DNA of 8,020 nucleotides from Cenarchaeum sp. (GTDB lineage Archaea; Thermoproteota; Nitrososphaeria; Nitrososphaerales; Nitrosopumilaceae), in assembly GCA_007570915.1 (NCBI GenBank), contig RKSK01000140.1, positions 1-8,020 on the forward strand, in the 5' to 3' direction. The notes beneath the pieces are model-generated. The model was not told the origin of the DNA, did no database searches, and saw nothing but the letters and a program-made list of their open reading frames with translations. Every line of letters begins with the position of its first letter. Position 1 is the first letter of the stretch. Position numbers and translations under genes: made by a program. This document shows positions 1 to 6,008 of this stretch, one piece after another.

Positions 1-428
1 AGCGCGAGGTTCGCGTGGGGCGCGCCATACTCCTCCCCGCGGTGGCCCTCTTTGCGGGCGGCTGCGCAATGGCGTACCTGCTCGTGATCCCGTACATACT
101 GGAGTTCCTCTACCGCTATGGCGAGTCAGCCGGCCTCCTCACATTTCTCAACGTCATTGACTTTGTCGTGTTTGTGCTCCAGTTCCTCCTCGCGTTTGGC
201 GTCTCGTTCCAGCTCCCCCTCGCAATGTACGCCGTGAGCGCGTCTGGCGCCGTCGACTCGGGGTACTGGCTGCGCAACGCGCGCTATGCGGTGATCGCCA
301 TAGTCGTCTTTGGCGCGGCGATAACGCCGGACGGGAGCGGCGTGACCATGTGGTTTATCGCCGCGCCCATGATGGCCCTCTACTTTGCCGGCGTGTGGGC
401 GATAAGGCGCGCCGAGGCGCGCGCCTAG
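1..428 (+). CDS. tatC: Sec-independent protein translocase TatC, C-terminal part (5' end outside window)
   Basis: Core channel and signal-peptide receptor of the twin-arginine translocase, which exports folded proteins across the cytoplasmic membrane. The frame is already open at base 3 and gives 141 residues before TAG at 426-428, so about the last half of a normal TatC is here. The segment matches TatC from helix 3 onward: a basic lead-in to LLP, a helix ending in VIPYILEF, then TFLNVIDFVVFVLQFLLAFG, the signature FGVSFQLPL (residues about 65-73 of the fragment), WLRNARYAVI, ITPDGSG and a last helix near IAAPMMALYF. The usual family residue in FGxxFExP is Glu; here it is Gln (codon 210-212). 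The tail after the last helix is short and basic. The stop lies in a CTAG shared with the convergent minus-strand gene. TatA is encoded 5.3 kb downstream on the same strand. The identification is secure; the true start is not visible. Confidence 0.93.
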   Translation, partial: REVRVGRAILLPAVALFAGGCAMAYLLVIPYILEFLYRYGESAGLLTFLNVIDFVVFVLQFLLAFGVSFQLPLAMYAVSASGAVDSGYWLRNARYAVIAIVVFGAAITPDGSGVTMWFIAAPMMALYFAGVWAIRRAEARA

Positions 429-1987
429 CCGGCCCGCGCGGCGGGAATCGCCTCGCGCGCGGCGGCGATGACGCGCGCAAACCCCTCCTCGCCGGGCTCG
501 GCGCGCGCAAACGAGACCATGCCGGCCAGGCCGAGGCACTCGGCGGCGCCGGGGGCCAGCGCGCCGCGCTCGCGCAGGTGGCGCAGGACATCCGTGTTGG
601 AGGCCTCGACGTCCAGGCCGCCGGCGTGCGAGAGGCCCAGGCGCAGGGCCTGGCCGGCCAGGCCGTAGGCGTCCTTGCGCCTGCCCTCGCCAAAGGCGCC
701 GACTGCCTCCTCTAGCAGGCGCGAGGCCTCGGCGGCGGGGTCGCGCCGGCGCGGGGCCGGTGCGGGCAGGGCGGGAAGCGCGGCGCGGCGGCGGCGGCGC
801 AGCCTGAGCCAGGCCACGTACGCGCCGGCCGCCGCCGCGGCGGCGGCGGCCAGCAGCGGCGGCCACGGGAGGCCGGCCGCGGCGGCGCCCCTCTCGAGGC
901 GCACGTCGGCGACCGTAGAGTTTGCCACCGTGGCCGTGATGCGCGCCTCGGCGGCGCCGGTGCCCTCTGGCGGCGCGAACGTGACTGCGGCCTCTAGCGA
1001 GCCGTCGGCGGCCCGCGAGGCCTCGGCGGACATCTCCGTGTAGCCCTCGGCCTCGAGGCCCGCTGCAAGGCCCTGGAACGACTCGTCGGCCCTGAGGGCG
1101 CCCAGGGCCTCGTCGAGCTCCTCTTGCGTGCGCACGTCGGCCCTGGTGACCTCGCCTGCCTCGACCTCGCCCTCTATGGTCGCCCACTGGCCCTCGGCGT
1201 TCTCGTAGGCGAGCTCAAAGGAGCCCGTGTCGCCCGGATCGCCGGGCTCGCCGCCGGGCTCGCCGCCCTGCGCACCCTCCTGCTGCCCCGCCGCCGCGCT
1301 GGCCGACTGGGACGACGGCGTGTACCCCCGCTCGAGCAGGTCCTCGTGCAGCGCGGCGACCTCCTCGCTTGCCATGGCCCTCTCGAGTATCCCCTCCTGC
1401 TCGGCGGCGTCCTGCCTTATCTGCTCGCGTATCTCCTCGCGCAGCGCGCTGCTGTCCTGGGCGAGCTGGCTGTTTTGCAGCCGCTGCTGCGCGCTTTGCG
1501 CCTGCTGGGCGCCCTGCTGCTGCGGCTGGGCGAGCTGCGCCTCCTGCGACGTCGCGCTCGTGGGGTCTGGCACGTTCTGCGAGGCGGCGCCCTCCTCGAC
1601 GATGTGGACCACGAGCGGCTCCAGGTCGACGAGCTTTGCGCCGTCCTCGACATAGCTTAGGAGCAGGTCCACGCTCATCGTCGCCGGCGCGGCGTGGGTC
1701 CCGAGGTCCACGTCAATGGCCGACTCGCCGGGGGCAACGCTCACGCTGTTCGAGTTTGACCGGGATATCTGCGCGCCGCCTGCGCTCTGCTCAAACACGG
1801 AGACTATCGTCCCCTGCACGGCCTCGGCATGCGTGCTGTTGACGAGGACCTGCAGGCGCACCGGCTCGTTGACGAGAAAATAGTACTCGCGCTGCTCGGC
1901 GGACAGCGTGATCTCCTCGGCCAGCGCCCACTGCGGCGCGGCGAGCGCGAGCGCGAGCGCGGCCGCCGCGGCCGCATGCGCCCTCAC
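425..1987 (-). CDS. Secreted, C-terminally anchored protein of the MoxR/VWA operon (BatD-like position)
   Basis: Last gene of the operon, 520 aa. The GTG start overlaps the TGA stop of the VWA gene (GTGA), with a GGAGG eight bases upstream; longer in-frame starts would run into the VWA gene. Visible order: signal peptide with an Ala/Leu core and ALAEE junction (1-24); a beta-rich domain (25-132, e.g. YYFLVNEPVRLQVLVNST); a Gln-rich linker and helical, probably coiled-coil part (about 145-220); a Gly/Pro/Glu spacer with GEPG repeats (about 234-256); a second mixed domain (257-365); a very Ala-rich transmembrane helix (about 373-395) and an Arg cluster; and a cytoplasmic helical domain (about 415-515) with a conserved-looking stretch from DAYGLAGQAL to EASNTDVL. 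The layout (extracellular beta domains, one helix, helical cytoplasmic tail) resembles BatD-type partners of VWA proteins, but I recognise no specific family. It probably receives or presents envelope clients to the MoxR/VWA complex; this is inference. Confidence 0.82.
   Translation of the reverse strand: MRAHAAAAAALALALAAPQWALAEEITLSAEQREYYFLVNEPVRLQVLVNSTHAEAVQGTIVSVFEQSAGGAQISRSNSNSVSVAPGESAIDVDLGTHAAPATMSVDLLLSYVEDGAKLVDLEPLVVHIVEEGAASQNVPDPTSATSQEAQLAQPQQQGAQQAQSAQQRLQNSQLAQDSSALREEIREQIRQDAAEQEGILERAMASEEVAALHEDLLERGYTPSSQSASAAAGQQEGAQGGEPGGEPGDPGDTGSFELAYENAEGQWATIEGEVEAGEVTRADVRTQEELDEALGALRADESFQGLAAGLEAEGYTEMSAEASRAADGSLEAAVTFAPPEGTGAAEARITATVANSTVADVRLERGAAAAGLPWPPLLAAAAAAAAGAYVAWLRLRRRRRAALPALPAPAPRRRDPAAEASRLLEEAVGAFGEGRRKDAYGLAGQALRLGLSHAGGLDVEASNTDVLRHLRERGALAPGAAECLGLAGMVSFARAEPGEEGFARVIAAAREAIPAARAG
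1236..1264. repeat. Short tandem repeat coding for GEPG units
   Basis: Imperfect 12-base units (GGCTCGCCGCC type on the plus strand) coding on the minus strand for GEPG-GEPG-DPGD in the spacer of the 520-aa protein. It is coding low complexity, not a mobile or CRISPR repeat. Confidence 0.6.
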
Positions 1988-2931
1988 TGTATGATCCTCC
2001 CCCGCCCGTAGCGCATGTAGAGCTGCGCCGCAAACGCCGCAAGGGCCGCGGCAAAGAACCACTCGCGTATGTCCGTCTCCTGCTCCTCGCGCTCTATCTC
2101 GTCGCCGATGCCGCGGTATATCGCGTCAAGCGTCTCGGCGTTGACCGACTTGAAGTAGCTCCCGCCCGTCTGCGACGCTATGGCGCGCAGCGTCTCCTCG
2201 TCGAGCTCGGCGTACTGGGGGCGGCCAAACGCGTCGTACCCGAGCACGACGCGGCCCTCCGAGCCCATGCCGACCGTGTGGACCTGTATCGAGCTTGACG
2301 CCGCAAAGGCGATCGCCTCGGCCGGCGTGATCACGCCGGAGTTGCTCACGCCGTCGCTGAGCAGTATGACGACCTTTTTCTTGTTGGGGACCGAGGTCGC
2401 CATGTCGATGCCCAGGCTGAGGCCGTCGCCTATGGCGGTCCGGCCCTCCGAGACGCGGATCGCGCCGAGCTTTGTGCCGACGCGGTCCTTGTAGGGGCTC
2501 AGGTACGCCGCCGTCGTCGCGCCGCTCTCAAACGTCACGATGCCGACGTTGTCGTTTGGCTCCAGCGACCCGACTAGCGTGCCGGCGGCGCGCTTTGCGG
2601 CCTCGAGGCGGGTCGGCGGGTAGTCAGTCGCGGCCATGCTGCCCGATATGTCGATGACGAGCACGACGTTGACGCCCTCCTCGGCCTGCTCGAGCGGTAT
2701 GTGCGGGCCGGCAAAGCCGACTATCATCAGCGCTATGGCCGCGACTGACGCGTAGAACAGCGACGCCTCGCGCGTGCGCCTGCCCTTGCGCATGGCCGAC
2801 TTGAGGTACGATATGCTGCTAAACTGGATCGCCGCGCGCCGCCTGCGCGAGAGGACCGCGCGGTACATCGCATAGAGGGCCGGCACGCACGCGAGGAACG
2901 CGAGGACCAGCGGGCTCTCAAACCCTGCCAA
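1984..2931 (-). CDS. Membrane-anchored von Willebrand factor A domain protein (BatA-like)
   Basis: A protein of 315 aa with a metal-ion-dependent adhesion site (MIDAS). I chose TTG at 2931: it begins just after the DUF58 stop, has an AAGGAGGAGG Shine-Dalgarno ten bases upstream, and gives the N-terminus typical of BatA proteins (FESPLVLAFL...). An ATG at 2988 would add 19 polar residues inside the DUF58 gene. Helices are seen at about 6-24 and 56-74, then the VWA domain with all three MIDAS elements (DISGSM 94-99, Thr165 in GRTAIGDG, Asp193 in LLSDGVSN), and a last helix at about 291-306 followed by a short basic tail. The order helix-helix-VWA-helix is that of bacterial BatA/BatB, which act with a MoxR ATPase in the envelope. 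The intact MIDAS predicts Mg2+-dependent binding of a partner or client. The next gene starts inside its stop codon, so the two are translationally coupled. Confidence 0.92.
   Translation of the reverse strand: MAGFESPLVLAFLACVPALYAMYRAVLSRRRRAAIQFSSISYLKSAMRKGRRTREASLFYASVAAIALMIVGFAGPHIPLEQAEEGVNVVLVIDISGSMAATDYPPTRLEAAKRAAGTLVGSLEPNDNVGIVTFESGATTAAYLSPYKDRVGTKLGAIRVSEGRTAIGDGLSLGIDMATSVPNKKKVVILLSDGVSNSGVITPAEAIAFAASSSIQVHTVGMGSEGRVVLGYDAFGRPQYAELDEETLRAIASQTGGSYFKSVNAETLDAIYRGIGDEIEREEQETDIREWFFAAALAAFAAQLYMRYGRGRIIQ
1996..2000 (-). promoter_or_regulatory. Shine-Dalgarno of the 520-aa gene
   Basis: GGAGG (followed by ATCA) on the minus strand, eight bases before GTG at 1987, inside the end of the VWA gene. 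It supports starting at the GTGA overlap. Confidence 0.7.
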
Positions 2932-2935
2932 CCCG

Positions 2936-3820
2936 CTATGGCCTCCTCCTTCCCCTGGTACGGAAGAAGCGCAGCAGGCGCCGGCCATAGTCGCCCTCGG
3001 TCTCGACGTCCACCCTGTCGACGCGGCAGCGCGCCAGCGTCGCGGCGAGCTCGGCGTCGCCCTGCCTGACGAGCCTGGCGTGCTCGGCGCGGAGCCCGGG
3101 GTCCGACGTGTCCACGAGGACCTGCTCGCCGGTCTCGCCGTCCTCGAGCTCTATGAGGCCGACGTCGGGCAGCTCGCGCTCGCGCCTGTCCGTCACCCTG
3201 ACGACCGAGACGTCGTGCCTGCGCGCGAGGTGCCGCAGGGGCCTCGCATAGTCGCCGCCGTCGACCATGTCCGATATTATGACGATCGCGCTCCGCCGCT
3301 TTATGATCCCCGCCACGGCCTCGAGGCACGCGCGCAGGTCCGTCGCGCGCGAGGCCGGCTCGTGGGCGGCCATGGCGATCAGGGCCCGCATCGCGTGGCG
3401 CCTCCCGCGGCGGGCCGGCACGTACATCTCTATGCGGTCGCTCACGAGAAAGGCGCCGGCCCTGTCGTTGGCCCCCTGCGCGGCCAGGACGATCGCCGCG
3501 GCGACCTCGAGCGCCCTGTCGCGCTTTGCGAGGCTGCCGCCAAAGGACGCCGAGCCCGAGACGTCGAGCACCACGTACACCTGCAAGTCGCGCTCCTCGA
3601 TGTACTCCTTGACGTACGGCCTGTTGAGGCGCGCCGTGACGTTCCAGTCTATGGCCCGCACGTCGTCGCCGTGGCGGTACTCGCGTATCTCGCTGAAGGC
3701 TATGCCGCGCCCGCGAAAGACAGAGTCGTGGCCCCCCGAGACGAGGCCCTCTACGAGGCGCCTGGTCGTGACCTCAAGGCCGCGAACGCGCCCCGGAGCG
3801 GAGGCCGCCCCCTCTGGCAC
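2936..3820 (-). CDS. DUF58 domain protein (VWA-like partner of MoxR)
   Basis: A soluble protein of 294 aa. The GTG start at 3820 is fixed by a perfect GGAGGTGA Shine-Dalgarno seven bases upstream, and lies 32 bases after the moxR stop; the frame stays open far upstream only as a shadow of moxR. The DUF58 signature is seen at about 38-77: GRGIAFSEIREYRHGDDVRAI, then DWN, TAR, and PYVKEYIEERD. A VWA-like fold follows with DVSGSAS (86-92), TDL near 160 and ISDMVD near 182-187, so the metal-site residues appear present. It has no signal peptide or membrane helix, so it is probably cytoplasmic or peripheral. DUF58 genes next to moxR are a very widespread pairing. The usual inference is that the DUF58 protein connects the ATPase to its client. 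The biochemical role of the family is not firmly established. Confidence 0.93.
   Translation of the reverse strand: MPEGAASAPGRVRGLEVTTRRLVEGLVSGGHDSVFRGRGIAFSEIREYRHGDDVRAIDWNVTARLNRPYVKEYIEERDLQVYVVLDVSGSASFGGSLAKRDRALEVAAAIVLAAQGANDRAGAFLVSDRIEMYVPARRGRRHAMRALIAMAAHEPASRATDLRACLEAVAGIIKRRSAIVIISDMVDGGDYARPLRHLARRHDVSVVRVTDRRERELPDVGLIELEDGETGEQVLVDTSDPGLRAEHARLVRQGDAELAATLARCRVDRVDVETEGDYGRRLLRFFRTRGRRRP
2942..2951 (-). promoter_or_regulatory. Shine-Dalgarno of the VWA gene
   Basis: AAGGAGGAGG on the minus strand, ten bases before TTG at 2931, inside the last codons of the DUF58 gene. It supports the unusual TTG start. Confidence 0.7.
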
Positions 3821-3827
3821 CCCGGCC

Positions 3828-3835
3828 TCACCTCC
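3828..3835 (-). promoter_or_regulatory. Shine-Dalgarno of the DUF58 gene
   Basis: GGAGGTGA on the minus strand, a full match to the archaeal 16S rRNA 3' end complement, seven bases before GTG at 3820. It decides the start of this gene. Confidence 0.85.
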
Positions 3836-3852
3836 GCGCCCGCCCCGGCATC

Positions 3853-4842
3853 CTAGGGCACCCTCACGCCGTCGAGTATGCGCGATATCACGGCGTCGTT
3901 CGTGTCGCCGTCCGCCTCGGCCTCGTACGTCAGCAGTATGCGGTGCCGCAGGACGTCCGGGGCCACCTCCCTCACGTCCTCTGGCATGACATAGCCGCGC
4001 GAGTCCATCATCGCGACGGCCTTTGCGCCGAGCATGAGCCATATCGAGGCGCGCGGCGAGGCGCCGTACTCTGTCCTCACCGACGAGGGGTCCAGCCCGT
4101 GGGCCACGGGGTTCCTCGTCGCGTCGACAATGTCGGCCACGTACGAGCGCACCGACTCGTCGGCGTACACGGACGGCACAAACTCCTGCATGCGGACCAT
4201 GTCCTCGGCGCCGATGACGCCGGCGGCCTCGCGCGGCTCGCCCTCGGTGAACCTGCGTATAATCTCGGACTCCTCGGAGCGCGACGGGTATGACATCACG
4301 AGCTTTAGCATAAACCTGTCGACCTGGGCCTCGGGCAGGCGGTACGTCCCCTCGGACTCGATTGGGTTTTGCGTGGCCATGACAAAGAATGGCCTCGAGA
4401 GCGCGTGCGTCTCGCCCTGTATGCTCACCTGGCCCTCCTGCATGGCCTCGAGGAGCGCGGACTGGACCTTTGGCGGCGCGCGGTTTATCTCGTCGGCGAG
4501 GACAAAGTTTGAGAATATCGGCCCCTTGACCGTCTTGAACTCGGACGTCGCGTGCTCGTAGATCTTTGTGCCCGTGATGTCGGCCGGCAGCAGGTCCGGC
4601 GTGAACTGGATCCTCACAAATCCGGACCTCACGCAGTCGGCCATCGTCTTGACGAGGAGCGTCTTTGCGAGGCCCGGCATCCCCTCGAGGAGCGCATGCC
4701 CGCGCGATATCGCCGCGACTGTGAGCTTGTCGATTATCGGGGCCTGCCCGACGATGACCGTCCTGATCTCCCTGCGCACGCGCTCGGCCATCACGGCGAG
4801 GCCTGCGGCCTGCTCTGTTAGCGCCCTGACCTTCTCGTCCAT
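3853..4842 (-). CDS. MoxR family AAA+ ATPase
   Basis: A protein of 329 aa from ATG at 4842; a GTG three codons upstream (4851) is equally possible, and neither has a clear Shine-Dalgarno. MoxR ATPases are hexameric chaperone-like motors that remodel or load cofactors into client proteins together with VWA-domain partners. Seen: VIVGQ near 29-33; Walker A GMPGLAKT (54-61); the substrate-loop region RIQFTPDLLPADITG; Walker B VLADEIN (114-120) followed by RAPPKVQSALLEAMQE; sensor 1 MATQNP (155-160); LPEAQVDRFMLK (169-180), which contains the family's conserved arginine; and a C-terminal lid with GASPRAS. All catalytic motifs are intact and the length is normal for the family. It lies second in the operon, directly after the small membrane protein (gap of a dozen bases or fewer) and before DUF58, the classic partner. 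Confidence 0.96.
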   Translation of the reverse strand: MDEKVRALTEQAAGLAVMAERVRREIRTVIVGQAPIIDKLTVAAISRGHALLEGMPGLAKTLLVKTMADCVRSGFVRIQFTPDLLPADITGTKIYEHATSEFKTVKGPIFSNFVLADEINRAPPKVQSALLEAMQEGQVSIQGETHALSRPFFVMATQNPIESEGTYRLPEAQVDRFMLKLVMSYPSRSEESEIIRRFTEGEPREAAGVIGAEDMVRMQEFVPSVYADESVRSYVADIVDATRNPVAHGLDPSSVRTEYGASPRASIWLMLGAKAVAMMDSRGYVMPEDVREVAPDVLRHRILLTYEAEADGDTNDAVISRILDGVRVP

Positions 4843-4854
4843 GGCCCCCACACG

Positions 4855-5304
4855 CTACTCTTGGGACGGCGCGCCGAGCGCATGCGCCCTGAGGCACGCC
4901 ATGGCCCCGTCCCTGTCGATCGAGCCGGCCGCGCCGTCAAGGCCCACGGCCCCCTCGAGGCACGCCTCGAGCATCGCGGGGTCGTCTATGGTGATCGTCC
5001 CCTCGGCGCCCCACGGGAACGCGCCGGCGACGCCGCCGAGCGCCAGGATCGTCACGGCCATGGTCACCGCCTTGACGGCCGTCAGCGTAATCCCGACATA
5101 GAGGCAGTCGCGCGCCATGCGCGGCGAGTCGAGGCGCAGCGCCCAGTACGCCAGGGCGCCGCCGATGACGTCCACAAAGACGGGCAGCAGGAACCACGCC
5201 CACGACCTCCTGCGCGCCGGCGCGGGCGCCAGGCCCATCCCGCGCGGCCGGGCGCCCCCGGGGCCGGCGTCCCCCTCCAGCGGGGGCAGATCTTTGGCCT
5301 CCAT
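4855..5304 (-). CDS. Two-helix membrane protein leading the moxR operon
   Basis: A protein of 149 aa that I cannot assign to a named family. ATG at 5304 is preferred over the longer ATG at 5349, because a TATATTA box ends exactly 24 bases upstream of it, predicting a leaderless mRNA; the longer start would lie upstream of that promoter. Residues 1-30 are Pro/Gly/Ala-rich and probably cytoplasmic. Next come RRRS and a helix at about 35-56 (WAWFLLPVFVDVIGGALAYW), the motif ALRLDSPRMARDCLYVG, and a second hydrophobic stretch at about 68-97. The C-terminal tail of about 50 residues has three Cys-containing helices (CLEGAVG, CLRAHALG) and resembles a small soluble module. It is a clear paralogue of the gene at 5372-5627, sharing RRRS, W, GGA-AY-ALR, D-PR-AR-CL-VG, but that copy lacks the tail. 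It is first in the operon, three to twelve bases before moxR, so it may anchor or tune the MoxR system (inference). Confidence 0.83.
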   Translation of the reverse strand: MEAKDLPPLEGDAGPGGARPRGMGLAPAPARRRSWAWFLLPVFVDVIGGALAYWALRLDSPRMARDCLYVGITLTAVKAVTMAVTILALGGVAGAFPWGAEGTITIDDPAMLEACLEGAVGLDGAAGSIDRDGAMACLRAHALGAPSQE

Positions 5305-5328
5305 GGGGGTGCGGGCGCCGCGCGTGCC

Positions 5329-5335
5329 TAATATA
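5329..5335 (-). promoter_or_regulatory. TATA box of the moxR operon
   Basis: TATATTA on the minus strand, preceded by an A-rich stretch (CCAAAATAGG). Exactly 24 G+C-rich bases separate it from ATG at 5304. This places the box at about -31 to -25 if transcription begins at the A of ATG, the normal archaeal TATA position, so the mRNA should be leaderless. Confidence 0.75.
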
Positions 5336-5371
5336 CCTATTTTGGGCACGGCGGCGTGGCGGGCCGGGCCG

Positions 5372-5627
5372 CTAGGGCAGAAAGGCCCCCGTGGCCAGGC
5401 CGGCCTGCGCGGCCACGGCGGCCACCGTTATCGCTCCCCCCCACGGCCAGGCAGCCCCTTGCCAGGCGCGGATCGTCGTCGCGGAGGGCAAAGTACGCCA
5501 CGGCGCCGCCCACGGCGGCGAGGAGGAGCGGCGCGGCATACCACCACCTCGAGCGCCGCCGCGGCCGGCCTGCCGCCGCGCCCGCCGCCGGGTCCCACGC
5601 CGCGCGCGGGTCGCCTGTGCCCCCCAT
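5372..5627 (-). CDS. Small two-helix membrane protein, paralogue of the 4855-5304 product; frame broken at a C7 run
   Basis: The ATG at 5627 has a CTTATTA box ending 24 bases upstream. The first 64 residues read cleanly: a Gly/Ala/Pro-rich N-terminus, RPRRRSRWWY, a helix at about 28-48, then ALRDDDPRLARGCLAVGG. At the run of seven C at 5436-5442 (G on the coding strand) the frame turns into an Arg/Gly-rich, non-membrane tail that stops only at 5337, inside the next gene's promoter region. Skipping one base of the run instead gives a clean second hydrophobic helix (AITVAAVAAQAGLATGAFLP) and a TAG at 5372, for an 84-aa protein that aligns with its neighbour past the second helix. The coordinates here are those of the corrected reading. 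The cause could be a base-call error in the homopolymer, a phase-variable tract, ribosomal frameshifting, or a recent pseudogene. The sequence alone cannot separate these. Function unknown. Confidence 0.75.
5436..5442. repeat. Seven-C homopolymer at the reading-frame break
   Basis: A run of seven C (G on the coding strand) within the small membrane-protein gene. Six would keep the two-helix frame open to TAG at 5372; seven diverts it. Confidence 0.9.
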
Positions 5628-5651
5628 CGCCGGCCCCGGCGCCGCCGTGGC

Positions 5652-5658
5652 TAATAAG
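5652..5658 (-). promoter_or_regulatory. TATA box of the small paralogue gene
   Basis: CTTATTA on the minus strand, ending 24 bases before ATG at 5627. It lies divergently to the tatA promoter within the same 114-base intergenic region (5628-5741). Confidence 0.65.
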
Positions 5659-5709
5659 CCTGCGCGCGCCCCCGCGGCATGGCCCGCGGCGCGACGGCGC
5701 ATGCAACAC

Positions 5710-5717
5710 TTAAATTC
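5710..5717 (+). promoter_or_regulatory. TATA box of tatA
   Basis: TTAAATTC in an otherwise GC-rich region, 24-25 bases upstream of ATG at 5742. It supports that start over the longer frame and implies a leaderless tatA transcript. Confidence 0.68.
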
Positions 5718-5741
5718 CAAGGCGCGCGCGCGCGGCGCGGC

Positions 5742-6008
5742 ATGGCCGTGACGTGGGCAGCGGCGTTCATAGCGGGGCAGGAGTGGATTGTCATCGTCAT
5801 CCTCGCGGCGATACTCATATTCGGGGCAAAAAAGATACCAGAGCTCGCAAAGACGCTCGGCCGCTCGCGCGGCGAGTACGAAAAGGGCAAGATGGAGGGC
5901 GAGCGCGAGCTCGCCGAGTTCAAGGACGGCAAAAAGGACGGCGGGGGCGAAGGCGACGGGGACGCGCCGCCAAAGGCCGACGTCGTCGGCGGGCGGCCGG
6001 GCCCCTAG
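5742..6008 (+). CDS. tatA: Sec-independent protein translocase subunit TatA
   Basis: An 88-aa pore-forming subunit of the twin-arginine translocase. ATG at 5742 is chosen over an upstream ATG at 5679 because the TatA fold starts there and a TTAAATT box lies 25 bases before it. A short N-terminus leads into the transmembrane helix (about 14-28, EWIVIVILAAILIFG) with an acidic residue at its start, as in many TatA proteins. The hinge FGAKKIPELAKTLG (27-40) is the family's FGxKKLPEL signature. It is followed by an amphipathic helix (RSRGEYEKGKMEGERELAEF) and a disordered Lys/Gly/Asp/Pro tail. Length is normal for TatA. TatC is on the same strand 5.3 kb upstream, with the minus-strand moxR operon in between. 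Its TAG stop shares a CTAG with the convergent SRPBCC gene. TatA and TatB cannot be separated firmly by sequence, but the hinge and length favour TatA. Confidence 0.93.
   Translation: MAVTWAAAFIAGQEWIVIVILAAILIFGAKKIPELAKTLGRSRGEYEKGKMEGERELAEFKDGKKDGGGEGDGDAPPKADVVGGRPGP

Noticed and set aside
825..860. GCC/GCG triplet run, considered as a repeat element
   Set aside because: It encodes the Ala-rich membrane helix of the 520-aa protein in frame, so it is explained by coding.
126..1187. Long minus-strand open frame, over 350 codons
   Set aside because: Arg/Gly/Ala-rich composition with no domain; it is antisense to tatC and a shifted frame of the 520-aa gene. High G+C keeps non-coding frames open.
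1236..1264. Short direct repeats, considered as a CRISPR or mobile-element trace
   Set aside because: Units of about 12 bases without spacers, in frame for a Gly-Pro-Glu linker.
3080..3856. Plus-strand open frame of about 258 codons opposite DUF58
   Set aside because: The translation has no recognisable motif and mirrors the DUF58 codons; no promoter-like box or ribosome site is present.
3821..4897. Upstream extension of the DUF58 frame across moxR
   Set aside because: It would overlap the whole moxR gene, and its translation is low-complexity basic sequence. A perfect Shine-Dalgarno places the start at 3820.
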